Shown piece after piece: positions 37,649-45,568 of a DNA stretch of 64,000 bases. Position numbers and translations under genes: made by a program. Within the stretch, counting starts at the first letter, position 1. The number at the start of each line of letters is the position of its first letter. The DNA is from Streptomyces sp. NBC_01717 (GTDB lineage: Bacteria; Actinomycetota; Actinomycetes; Streptomycetales; Streptomycetaceae), in NCBI RefSeq assembly GCF_036248255.1, contig NZ_CP109178.1, forward strand, positions 3,100,001-3,164,000, read 5' to 3'. Under the pieces are notes generated by a model. It was not told the origin of the DNA. It ran no database searches and saw only the letters and a list, made by a program, of their open reading frames with translations.

Positions 37649-39517
37649 ATGATCAGATCAAGCAGAGCCGCTCGCGCGCTGGTCGCCGCAGTGCTCGCGA
37701 CCGCGGGTCTCAGCGGGCTCTCGTCCGGAACGGCGCAGGCCGCCGGTGAGACCGTGAACATCGCGCTGACCACGACGGACGACGCCGGTGGCCGACATGT
37801 CACCCGCGGCCTGGAAGCCCAGACCCCGATCGCCTTCGGCGCCGGGAACGGTGGCAGCGGCACGAACATCACGGTCGACGAGAACACCCGCTACCAGACG
37901 TTCACGGGCGGCGGCGCCTCGTTCACCGACACGGCCGCGTACTTGATGAAGAGCAGCGGGGCGCTCAGCCAGGCGACCCGCGACGCGACGATGAAGAAGC
38001 TGTTCTCCCCCACCGAGGGCATCGGGCTCTCGTTCGTACGCAATCCGATGGGCGGCTCGGACCTCGCCAGGACCGGCTACACGTACGACGACGTACCGTC
38101 CGGCCAGACCGACCCGTCGCTGGCGAAATTCTCGATCGCACACGATCTGGAGGACGTGCTCCCGCTGACCAAGCAGGCCGAGCAGCTCAACCCGGCGCTG
38201 ACGACGGTCGCGTCGCCGTGGACCGCGCCGGCCTGGATGAAGGACAGCGGCCAGCTGAACGGCGGCTGGCTGAAGGCGGAGAACTACGGCACCTACGCCG
38301 ACTACTTCGTGAAGTACCTCCAGGCGTACAGGGACCAGGGCGTTCCGGTCGATTACGTCACCGCGCAGAACGAGCCGACCTGCTGCTCCGGCTATCCGTC
38401 GATGAGCTGGAACGGCTCGGGGCTCGCCTACTTCACCAAGACCGAACTGCTGCCGAAACTCCAGTCCGCCGGGCTCGCCACCAAGGTCCTCGCCCACGAC
38501 TGGAACTGGGACACCTACGACGCCTACGCGGCGGCCACGGTGGACGACCCGGCGGTGCGCAACCACCCGAACTTCGGCGGGGTCGCCTGGCACGGCTACG
38601 GCGGTGACGTCACCAAGCAGACCACCGTGCACAACCAGTACCCGGCGATGGACGCCTTCCAGACCGAGCACTCCGGCGGCACCTGGATCGCCGACCAGCA
38701 GCGCGAGGACATGCTCAACATCGTCGACTACACCCGTAACTGGGCGAAGTCGGTGACCAAGTGGTCCCTGGCCGTGGACCAGAACCGGGGTCCGCACAAC
38801 GGCGGCTGCGGCACCTGTGACGGGCTGATCACCGTGCACAACGGGGACAGCAGGAGCGGGCAGGTCGACTACAACATCGAGTACTACACGATGGGTCATC
38901 TGACGAAGTTCGTCCGGCCCGGCGCCCAGCGGATCGCCTCGACGGCCAGCTCCACCGTGCCCAACGTGGCATGGCGCAACCCGGACGGCTCGAAGGCGCT
39001 GATCGCCTACAACGGCGGTACCTCGGCGCAACAGGTCACCGTCAACTGGGGCGGCCAGAAGTTCACCTACTCCCTGCCTGGCCGCACCTCGGCGACGTTC
39101 ACCTGGTCCGGCAGCCCGTCCGGCTCCACCGGCGCCTCGGGCGTCCTCTCGGGCCCTGCGGGCAAGTGCCTGGACGTCGCGGGCGGCAGCAGCGCCGACG
39201 GGACGGCCGTCCAGCTCTATGACTGCAACGGCTCGGCGGCGCAGCGCTGGACGGTGGCAGCGGACGGTTCCATCCAGGCGTTGGGTTCCTGCCTGGATGT
39301 GACGTCCGCGTCGACGGCCAACGGAGCAAAGGTGCAGCTGTACACCTGCAACGGTTCCTCGGCGCAGCGCTGGACGTACAACTCCTCGACGGGCGACGTC
39401 GTCAACACGGCCGCGGACAAGTGTCTGGACATCACCGACCAGTCGACGGCGAACGGGGCTCGCGCCCAGATCTGGACCTGCACCGGAGCCGCCAACCAGA
39501 AGTGGCATCTCCAGTAA
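37649..39517 (+). CDS. Secreted GH30 glycosidase with ricin-type lectin domain
   Basis: A 622-aa secreted enzyme with a Sec signal peptide ending near AQAAG. The GH30 catalytic barrel has acid/base Glu242 (AQNEPT) and nucleophile Glu340 (FQTEHSGG), followed by the family's side beta-structure. A linker leads to a C-terminal ricin B/CBM13 trefoil (about 497-622) with three QxW motifs. The overall look suggests the GH30 branch with endo-beta-1,6-glucanase or glucosylceramidase-like activity; I favour beta-1,6-glucan because of the neighbouring beta-glucan genes. AAAGG precedes the ATG. It is divergent from the LacI gene, sharing the tandem-array region. Confidence 0.9.
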   Translation: MIRSSRAARALVAAVLATAGLSGLSSGTAQAAGETVNIALTTTDDAGGRHVTRGLEAQTPIAFGAGNGGSGTNITVDENTRYQTFTGGGASFTDTAAYLMKSSGALSQATRDATMKKLFSPTEGIGLSFVRNPMGGSDLARTGYTYDDVPSGQTDPSLAKFSIAHDLEDVLPLTKQAEQLNPALTTVASPWTAPAWMKDSGQLNGGWLKAENYGTYADYFVKYLQAYRDQGVPVDYVTAQNEPTCCSGYPSMSWNGSGLAYFTKTELLPKLQSAGLATKVLAHDWNWDTYDAYAAATVDDPAVRNHPNFGGVAWHGYGGDVTKQTTVHNQYPAMDAFQTEHSGGTWIADQQREDMLNIVDYTRNWAKSVTKWSLAVDQNRGPHNGGCGTCDGLITVHNGDSRSGQVDYNIEYYTMGHLTKFVRPGAQRIASTASSTVPNVAWRNPDGSKALIAYNGGTSAQQVTVNWGGQKFTYSLPGRTSATFTWSGSPSGSTGASGVLSGPAGKCLDVAGGSSADGTAVQLYDCNGSAAQRWTVAADGSIQALGSCLDVTSASTANGAKVQLYTCNGSSAQRWTYNSSTGDVVNTAADKCLDITDQSTANGARAQIWTCTGAANQKWHLQ

Positions 39518-39540
39518 CAGGGCCGGTCTGTCCGGGGGGA

Positions 39541-39578
39541 GGGGCGGGCCCGCGGAGACTGCTCCGTGGGTCCGCCCC
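39541..39578. terminator. Bidirectional terminator
   Basis: A 17-bp stem, GGGGCGGGCCCGCGGAG, with G-T pairs and an ACTG loop. It lies between the convergent GH30 and cimA genes. Confidence 0.85.
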
Positions 39579-39590
39579 TGGCCGGGCCGG

Positions 39591-41198
39591 CTACTCCGTG
39601 GGCTCGACCCCGGCCCGCAGCAGGCCGTAGGTGTACGCGTCCTCCAGCGCCTGCCAGGACGCCGCGATGACGTTCTCCGCGACGCCGACGGTCGCCCAGT
39701 CGCCGGTGCCGTCGCCCGTGGTGATGAGCACCCGGGTGGTGGACTCGGTGCCGGTGCGGCCCTCCAGGATGCGGACCTTGTAGTCGACCAGCTCCAACTT
39801 GGCCAGCTGCGGATAGATCCGCTCCAGGGCGACGCGCAGCGCCCGGTCGAGTGCGTTGACCGGGCCGTTGCCCTCGGCCGTGGCGACGAGACGCTCACCC
39901 TTGGCCCAGAGCTTCACGGTCGCCTCGTTGGCGTGGCTGCCGTCGGGGCGGTCCTCGACGATCGCGCGCCAGGACTCCGTACGGAAGTAGCGGCGCACCC
40001 GGCCCTCGGCCTCGGCGCGCAGCAGCAGTTCGAAGGAGGCGTCGGCGGCCTCGTACGTGTAGCCCTTGAGCTCGCGCTCCTTGACCCGCTCGACGACGCG
40101 CCCGATGAGCTCGCGGTCGCCCCCGAGGTCGATGCCGAGCTCCTTGCCCTTGAGCTCGATGGAGGCGCGGCCCGCCATGTCGGAGACGAGCATCCGCATG
40201 GTGTTGCCGACCAGCGCCGGGTCGATGTGCTGGTAGAGGTCCGGGTCGACCTTGATGGCGGAGGCGTGCAGCCCGGCCTTGTGGGCGAAGGCGGAGACAC
40301 CCACATAGGGCTGGTGCGTGGAGGGCGTGAGGTTGACGACCTCGGCGATGGCGTGCGAGATGCGGGTCATGTCGGCGAGTGCGCCGTCGGGGAGGACGGC
40401 CTTGCCGTACTTCAGTTCCAGGGCGGCGACGACGGGGAAGAGGTTGGCGTTGCCGACCCGCTCGCCGTAGCCGTTCGCGGTGCACTGGACGTGCGTCGCG
40501 CCCGCGTCGACGGCGGCCAGGGTGTTGGCGACCGCGCAGCCGGTGTCGTCCTGGGCGTGGATGCCGAGCCGGGCGCCGGTGTCGGCGAGGACGGTGGAGA
40601 CGACGGCCTGGACCTGGGCGGGGAGCATCCCGCCGTTGGTGTCGCAGAGGATGACGACATCGGCGCCGGCCTCGGAGGCCGCCCGGACGACGTCCTTGGC
40701 GTACTCGGGATTGGCGCGGTAACCGTCGAAGAAGTGCTCGCAGTCGACGAAGACCCGGCGGCCCTGCTCGCGCAGGTGGGAGACGGTGTCGCGGACCATC
40801 TCCAGGTTCTCGTCGAGCGTGGTGCGCAGGGCGAGTTCCACATGGCGGTCGTGCGACTTGGCGACCAGCGTGATCACCGGGGCACCCGACTCCAGCAACG
40901 CCTTGACCTGCGGGTCCTCGGAGGCCTTGCCGCCCGCCCTGCGGGTCGCGCCGAAGGCGACCAGCTCGGCGTTCTTGAACTCGATCTCCTGCTGGGCGCG
41001 GGCGAAGAACTCCGTGTCGCGGGGGTTGGCTCCGGGCCAGCCGCCCTCGATGAAGCCCACGCCGAAGTTGTCCAGGTGCCGGGCAATGGTCAGCTTGTCC
41101 GCGACCGTCAGGTTGATGCCTTCACGCTGTGCACCGTCGCGCAGTGTGGTGTCGAAGACATGGAAGCTGTCATCGGTGGCCTTGGCCTTGGTGGTCAT
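39591..41198 (-). CDS. cimA: Citramalate / 2-isopropylmalate synthase family protein
   Basis: A 535-aa HMGL-like acyltransferase of the CimA/LeuA group. It has an N-terminal TIM barrel with DTTLRDGAQREG and metal-binding HAQDDTGCAVAN, and a C-terminal LeuA-type dimerisation/allosteric domain (NGPVNALDRALR). By similarity to the CimA branch it condenses pyruvate with acetyl-CoA to citramalate, a threonine-independent route to 2-ketobutyrate and isoleucine; an isopropylmalate synthase role cannot be excluded. ATG at 41198 has AGGAG 10 nt upstream. A terminator with a T6 tract and a short leader frame lie in its 5' region, suggesting attenuation. Confidence 0.9.
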   Translation of the reverse strand: MTTKAKATDDSFHVFDTTLRDGAQREGINLTVADKLTIARHLDNFGVGFIEGGWPGANPRDTEFFARAQQEIEFKNAELVAFGATRRAGGKASEDPQVKALLESGAPVITLVAKSHDRHVELALRTTLDENLEMVRDTVSHLREQGRRVFVDCEHFFDGYRANPEYAKDVVRAASEAGADVVILCDTNGGMLPAQVQAVVSTVLADTGARLGIHAQDDTGCAVANTLAAVDAGATHVQCTANGYGERVGNANLFPVVAALELKYGKAVLPDGALADMTRISHAIAEVVNLTPSTHQPYVGVSAFAHKAGLHASAIKVDPDLYQHIDPALVGNTMRMLVSDMAGRASIELKGKELGIDLGGDRELIGRVVERVKERELKGYTYEAADASFELLLRAEAEGRVRRYFRTESWRAIVEDRPDGSHANEATVKLWAKGERLVATAEGNGPVNALDRALRVALERIYPQLAKLELVDYKVRILEGRTGTESTTRVLITTGDGTGDWATVGVAENVIAASWQALEDAYTYGLLRAGVEPTE

Positions 41199-41301
41199 GC
41201 TGATCTGACTCCTGTCGGATGAGTGGATCCGGACGATCGGGCTCCACTTGCCCCCATCATCGCGCGCGCATCGGCCCGGCCGAGGTGAGGGCCGGAAAAC
41301 G

Positions 41302-41327
41302 AAAAAACCCCTCGCGGGTGCGAGAGG
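41302..41327 (-). terminator. Attenuator-like terminator in the cimA leader
   Basis: On the minus strand, CCTCTCGC-ACCC-GCGAGGGG is followed by six T residues. It lies about 105 bp upstream of the cimA ATG and 56 nt after the stop of a possible leader peptide. A T-tract terminator is unusual for this genome and for a position ahead of a gene. Confidence 0.65.
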
Positions 41328-41382
41328 TCTGCGCGCGGGTCTGGGGCACGGTGGCCGCTCCGCATCTGGTGGTACGGGACGG

Positions 41383-41418
41383 TCACTGCGGACCGGCGCG
41401 CCTGTTGCCAATAATCAT
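41383..41418 (-). CDS. Putative cimA leader peptide (MIIGNRRAGPQ)
   Basis: An 11-residue frame, ATG ATT ATT GGC..., ending in TGA. It carries two adjacent ATT isoleucine codons, which are rare in Streptomyces. The shape (branched-chain residues, then G-x-R-R) recalls actinobacterial ilv and leu leader peptides. No Shine-Dalgarno sequence is evident, so it may be translated leaderless or not at all. Read as a regulatory peptide only. Confidence 0.4.
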   Translation of the reverse strand: MIIGNRRAGPQ

Positions 41419-41430
41419 GACGAACAAGGA

Positions 41431-41464
41431 CACGGAGGCAGTCTCGCACAGCACCGCCTCCGTG
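41431..41464 (-). terminator. Terminator of the MFS transporter gene
   Basis: A 9-bp perfect stem, CACGGAGGC/GCCTCCGTG, 13 bp past the minus-strand stop. It separates the transporter from the cimA leader. Confidence 0.65.
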
Positions 41465-41476
41465 CCGTCGGCCGTC

Positions 41477-42814
41477 TCAGGATGCGGGCGTGACGCTCGT
41501 CGCCCCGGACTGCTCCGTCGCCTGCCCGGTTTTCGGGTCGGCCGCGCCGACCCGGCCCAGGTCGATGTCGCGGGTCTCGCGCATCGTCAGATAGACGACG
41601 AGGGAGACCGCGGCGCAGCCCGCCACGTACCAGTAGAAGCCCGACTCGATACCCGCGTCCTTGAACCAGAGCGCCACATATTCGGCGGTGCCGCCGAAGA
41701 GGGCGTTGGCGAGGGCGTACGGGAGGGCGACACCGAGTGCGCGGATGCCGGTCGGGAAGAGCTCGGCCTTCACACAGGCGTTGATCGAGGTGTAGCCGGT
41801 GACGACGACCAGAGCGAGCAGCGCCAGGCCGAACGCCGGCCAGAAGGTCCCCGCGTTCTTGAGCATCGTCATGATCGGCACGGTCAGGAAGGTGGAACCG
41901 ACGGCGAAGGTGATCAGCAGCGGGCGGCGGCCGACCCTGTCGGAGACCATGCCGGCCAGCGGCTGGATGCACATGAAGACGAACAGGGCGCAGAAGCTGA
42001 CGAGCGAGGCGGTGGACTTCTCCATGCCGGCGCTCTTGGAGAGGAACTTGGTGAGGTATGTCGTGTACGTGTAGTACGCGACGGTCCCGCCCATGGTCAG
42101 CGCCATCACCAGGAACGCCTCGCGCTTGTGCTTCCACAGCGCCTTCAGCGTGCCCCGGTCCTGCTCGGCGGCCGCGCCGGACTCGGCGTACACCTCGGTC
42201 TCCAGCATGGAGCGGCGCAGATAGAAGACGATGGCCGCGCCGAGCGCACCGACGACGAACGGGATGCGCCAGCCCCAGCTGTGCAGCGCCGCGTCGGACA
42301 TGTTGCGCTGCAGGACGATCTGCAGGCCGAGGCCGACGAGCTGTCCGGCGGTCATGGACACGTACTGGAAGCTGGAGGCGAAGCCGCGCCGGTGGGGTGC
42401 GGACGCCTCGGTGAGGTAGGTGGCGCTGGCTGCGTACTCGCCGCCGACCGAGAGGCCCTGGAGGAGCCGGGCCACCAGCAGGACGGCCACGCCGCCGTAC
42501 CCCGCCACGGCGTAGGTCGGCGCGATGGCGATGAGGATCGCGGAGGCCGACATGAGGGTGACGGTGAGGGTCAGCGCGGCCTTGCGTCCCCTGCGGTCAC
42601 CGATCCGGCCGAGCAGCCAGCCGCCGACCGGCCGCATGAAGAAGCCGACGGCGAAGATGCCCATGGTGTTCATGAGATTCGCGGTCTCATTGCCTTCGGG
42701 GAAGAACGAGTCCGCGAAGTAGACCGCGAAGGTCGCGTACACGAACCAGTCGAACCACTCGACCATGTTGCCGGCGGAGCCGACCCAGATTTTCTTCCAC
42801 TGCTCTCGTCCCAT
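41477..42814 (-). CDS. MFS metabolite:H+ symporter
   Basis: A 445-aa transporter with 12 predicted membrane segments, of the MHS branch (alpha-ketoglutarate permease/ProP-like). Motifs include GNMVEWFDWFVYA at the first segment, GRIGDRRGRKAAL in the 2-3 loop, LLQGLSVGGEYAASATYL in segment 4 and SDRVGRRPLL in the 8-9 loop. The usual substrates are dicarboxylates, citrate, shikimate, proline or betaine; which one cannot be decided. It stands alone, minus strand, with its own terminator, divergent from the next gene. Confidence 0.9.
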   Translation of the reverse strand: MGREQWKKIWVGSAGNMVEWFDWFVYATFAVYFADSFFPEGNETANLMNTMGIFAVGFFMRPVGGWLLGRIGDRRGRKAALTLTVTLMSASAILIAIAPTYAVAGYGGVAVLLVARLLQGLSVGGEYAASATYLTEASAPHRRGFASSFQYVSMTAGQLVGLGLQIVLQRNMSDAALHSWGWRIPFVVGALGAAIVFYLRRSMLETEVYAESGAAAEQDRGTLKALWKHKREAFLVMALTMGGTVAYYTYTTYLTKFLSKSAGMEKSTASLVSFCALFVFMCIQPLAGMVSDRVGRRPLLITFAVGSTFLTVPIMTMLKNAGTFWPAFGLALLALVVVTGYTSINACVKAELFPTGIRALGVALPYALANALFGGTAEYVALWFKDAGIESGFYWYVAGCAAVSLVVYLTMRETRDIDLGRVGAADPKTGQATEQSGATSVTPAS

Positions 42815-42984
42815 GGTCTGTCACCGTGCCCCAACGGCCAGGAACGTAACAAGAGTGCATAGGGCAACGATCATGCGTACTTACGTGCGTTGCGTTCACG
42901 GCCGGGCGAACAGCCGCGGCGACGGCGGTCCGGACTACCCGATCGGCGGCGGGGCGGCGCGGTCGCCGGTGGTAGGGATCCACG

Positions 42985-43818
42985 GTGACCTCGCAGCCGC
43001 CCACCGGCCCGCCGTCCGGCCCGCTGTCCCCACCGCCGCCGCCCGGTCCCGGACCGGGGCCGGGGCCGGGGCCGGGGCCGGGCGGCGGTTCGGGCCGGGG
43101 CCCGTCCGGCCGGCGCTCCCCCCGCGACCTGGTGCTGATCGCCGCCGGCGCGGCGGTGGTGGCGCTGGGGCTGGTCGTGCTGCTGCGCGCCATCGGCGAC
43201 GACAGCCCGGGCGGCGGTTCCTCGACCCCTGCGGGCACCGGCGCGACCACGACCCCGCAGGCCCACAGGGTCGTACGGAGCGCCGCGCTGACCCCCGCGG
43301 ACTGGGGCCCCGGGTTCGTCAAGTCCGCTCCGTACGAACGGGATCCGCTGGCGGAGACGGTGGTGCGGAAGAACTGCACACTCGCCGCGAAGCCGAACAG
43401 GACTGGCACGCTGGCCGCGCTCGGGCGGCGGTCCCGGAAGGCCGCGCCCTACGAGAACGGACTCTCCCGGATCCGGGTGTACGCGGACACCACCACCGCG
43501 AAGAAGTTCCTGACCGACGGCAAGAACGCCGTCGGCCGCTGCCCGAACCAGCGGGACGGCAAGGCCCGCTGGAAGGACATCCGCGAGACCACCCCGCCGG
43601 ACCTGCCCGGCTTCGACGACCTGGTGACCGAGCAGGGCACGCTGGTCAGGTACAACGACGGCTCGGCCGCGGACATCCGTTATGTCCTGCTGACCGGCCG
43701 CACCGGCGCCACCGTGATGACCAGCTATCTGTCCGGCCCGCCCGAGGTGGTGCAGCAGATCCACCAGGGCGCCGAGGACGCGTTCGCGCTGATGCGCAGC
43801 CGACTGCCGCAGCGGTGA
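42985..43818 (+). CDS. Membrane-anchored hypothetical protein with Pro/Gly-rich N-terminus
   Basis: A 277-aa protein. It has a cytoplasmic low-complexity head of PPG and GPGP repeats (about 1-47), one membrane anchor near 49-68 (LVLIAAGAAVVALGLVVLL), a Ser/Thr-rich linker and an extracytoplasmic domain of about 190 residues (LTPADWGPGFVKSAPYER..., YVLLTGRTGATVMTSYLSG). No known family was recognised. The GPGP run is encoded by a GGGGCC-type tandem repeat. It starts at a GTG in a 170-bp divergent spacer shared with the MFS gene. Confidence 0.82.
   Translation: MTSQPPTGPPSGPLSPPPPPGPGPGPGPGPGPGGGSGRGPSGRRSPRDLVLIAAGAAVVALGLVVLLRAIGDDSPGGGSSTPAGTGATTTPQAHRVVRSAALTPADWGPGFVKSAPYERDPLAETVVRKNCTLAAKPNRTGTLAALGRRSRKAAPYENGLSRIRVYADTTTAKKFLTDGKNAVGRCPNQRDGKARWKDIRETTPPDLPGFDDLVTEQGTLVRYNDGSAADIRYVLLTGRTGATVMTSYLSGPPEVVQQIHQGAEDAFALMRSRLPQR
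43047..43085 (+). repeat. In-frame CCGGGG hexamer repeat
   Basis: Tandem CCGGGG units encode alternating Gly-Pro in the hypothetical membrane protein. Such a tract is prone to slippage and could vary in length between strains. Confidence 0.8.
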
Positions 43819-43832
43819 AACGGGCGGCGGCG

Positions 43833-44432
43833 TCAGGCGAGCGACTCGTCCAGGAACTCCCGTACATGGGCGAGGATTCCGCCCCGGTCGGTGCCCGGCA
43901 GGCCGATCGCCACATGGATGCTGAACCCGTCGAGCAGGGCGCGCAGCCGGGTCGCGTACCGTTCGGCGTCGACGGCCCGGAACTCCCCGTGCGAGGCGCC
44001 CTCCGCCAGTAGCGCCACCAGGTCCCGGTGCCAGGCCCGCTCGATCGCGGCCTGCCGGGCACGTGCGTCGGCGTCCGCGTTCTGCGAGCGGTTCCAGACC
44101 TCCAGCCAGAGCGTCCAGTGCGGATCGCGGTGGCCGTCGGGGATGTACAGGTCGACGTACGCGTCGAGCCGCTCACGGACCGGGATCTGCCGGGCCAGCA
44201 GTTCCCTCCGCTGTGCTCCGAGCCTGCCCTCGCTCCACTCCAGGGCCTGGAGCAGCAGCTCGTCCTTGGTACGGAAGTAGTAGAGGAGATGCCCGCTGCT
44301 CATGGAGACCTCACGGCCGAGACCGGCCATGGTGAGCCCGTCCAGACCGCGTTCGGCGATGGTGGCCATGGCGGCGGCCAGCACCTCCTCCCGGGGCGGG
44401 GCGGTGTTGCGGCGGCGCGGGCCGGGGGTCAT
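43833..44432 (-). CDS. TetR-family transcriptional regulator
   Basis: A 199-aa TetR-type regulator. N-terminal helix-turn-helix VLAAAMATIAERGLDGLTMAGLGREVSMSSGHLLYYFRTKDELL, then a C-terminal ligand domain related to the BetI-like subgroup (DPHWTLWLEVWNRSQ). GGGAG lies upstream of the ATG at 44432. A 33-codon frame directly upstream overlaps this start (ATGA) and the agmatine deiminase stop (TGATG), so it may belong to the urease/agmatine deiminase operon and sense a nitrogen metabolite. Confidence 0.9.
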   Translation of the reverse strand: MTPGPRRRNTAPPREEVLAAAMATIAERGLDGLTMAGLGREVSMSSGHLLYYFRTKDELLLQALEWSEGRLGAQRRELLARQIPVRERLDAYVDLYIPDGHRDPHWTLWLEVWNRSQNADADARARQAAIERAWHRDLVALLAEGASHGEFRAVDAERYATRLRALLDGFSIHVAIGLPGTDRGGILAHVREFLDESLA

Positions 44433-44530
44433 CGGTGGGCTCCCACGGTCCAGCCGTCCGGCACCGGGTGGATGCGCCGGAGCACGTGGCCCTGTGCGGC
44501 GTGCCGGACGTCGCTCTCCATGCAATCCAT
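44429..44530 (-). CDS. Possible 33-aa coupled peptide
   Basis: A short frame (MDCMESDVRH... to ...GWTVGAHR) exactly fills the gap between agmatine deiminase and the TetR gene. Its ATG overlaps the previous stop as TGATG and its TGA overlaps the next start as ATGA. No family was recognised. It may be translated, or it may only bridge ribosomes between the two genes. Confidence 0.35.
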   Translation of the reverse strand: MDCMESDVRHAAQGHVLRRIHPVPDGWTVGAHR

Positions 44531-45549
44531 CAGACCCTCGGCTGCTGCTGCGTGATGCAGTGGATGCCTCCACCACCCGCGAAGATCGTACGTGCGTCGA
44601 CCAGGGTCACGGTCCGCTCGGGGTAGAGGCGGCGGAAGATGCCCGCGGCGATCTCGTCGCGGGGGTCGTCGAAGCCGCACAGCACCACGCCGCCGTTGCA
44701 GACGTAGTGGTTGATGTACGAGTAGTCGACCCAGTGACCGTCCTCGTCCCGCACCACGGTCGGGGCAGGGACCTCGACGACCTCCAGGGGACGGCCCCGG
44801 GCGTCGGTCCGGGACCTGAGCATCTCCACGTTCTCCTTGCAGAGCTCGTGGTCGGGGTGGGACGGGTCCGGCTGGGTGTGGACGACGACGACTCCGGGGC
44901 CGGCGAACGCGGCGACGATGTCGACATGGCCGAGGGTACCGAAGCCGTGCGGCGGGTAGTCGCCGGTCAGACCGCACTTCAGCCAGATCGCCTTCGTGGT
45001 GCCCAGTCTGGCGTGGATCTCGGCCTCGACCATTTCCTTGGTCCAGCCCGGGTTGCGTTCCTTGCCGAGCTGGACGGTCTCGGTGAGCAGGACGGTGCCC
45101 TCGCCGTCGACGTGGATACCGCCGCCCTCGTTGACCAGCGGTGAACTGTGCACGGGGACCCCTGCGAGATCCGCGACATGGCGGGCGATCTTCGCGTCGT
45201 GTTCCCAGGTCGCCCAGTCCTGTGCGCCCCATCCGTTGAAGACCCAGTCCACGGCCGCCAGTCGGCTGCCGTCGGTGACGAAGGTCGGACCGATGTCACG
45301 CATCCAGGCGTCGTCCAGTTCGCGCTCGACCAGATCGATGTCCGGGCCGAGTGCGGCGCGGGCGCCCTCCGCCTGGCCGGGACCGACGACCATGGTGACC
45401 GGTTCGAAGCGGCGCACGGCACGGGCCACCGACGCCCATGCCCTGCGGGACTCGGCGAGGTCGTCACCGGTGAACGTGACGTTGGGCCCCGGCCAGGCCA
45501 TCCAGGTGCGCTCGTGCGGGGCCCACTCGGGCGGCATACGGAAGGTCAT
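44530..45549 (-). CDS. aguA: Agmatine deiminase
   Basis: A 339-aa member of the peptidyl-arginine-deiminase-type agmatine deiminases, converting agmatine to N-carbamoylputrescine and ammonia. Conserved features: MPPEWAPHERTWMAWP at the N-terminus, DDAWMRDIGPTF, GGGIHVDGEGT, GHVDIVAAF, and catalytic Cys331 in GGGGIHC. GAGGAG precedes the ATG, 19 bp downstream of ureC in the same direction. The partner N-carbamoylputrescine amidase is not in the window. Confidence 0.94.
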   Translation of the reverse strand: MTFRMPPEWAPHERTWMAWPGPNVTFTGDDLAESRRAWASVARAVRRFEPVTMVVGPGQAEGARAALGPDIDLVERELDDAWMRDIGPTFVTDGSRLAAVDWVFNGWGAQDWATWEHDAKIARHVADLAGVPVHSSPLVNEGGGIHVDGEGTVLLTETVQLGKERNPGWTKEMVEAEIHARLGTTKAIWLKCGLTGDYPPHGFGTLGHVDIVAAFAGPGVVVVHTQPDPSHPDHELCKENVEMLRSRTDARGRPLEVVEVPAPTVVRDEDGHWVDYSYINHYVCNGGVVLCGFDDPRDEIAAGIFRRLYPERTVTLVDARTIFAGGGGIHCITQQQPRV

Positions 45550-45568
45550 GTCGTCGGACTCCTCGTCC

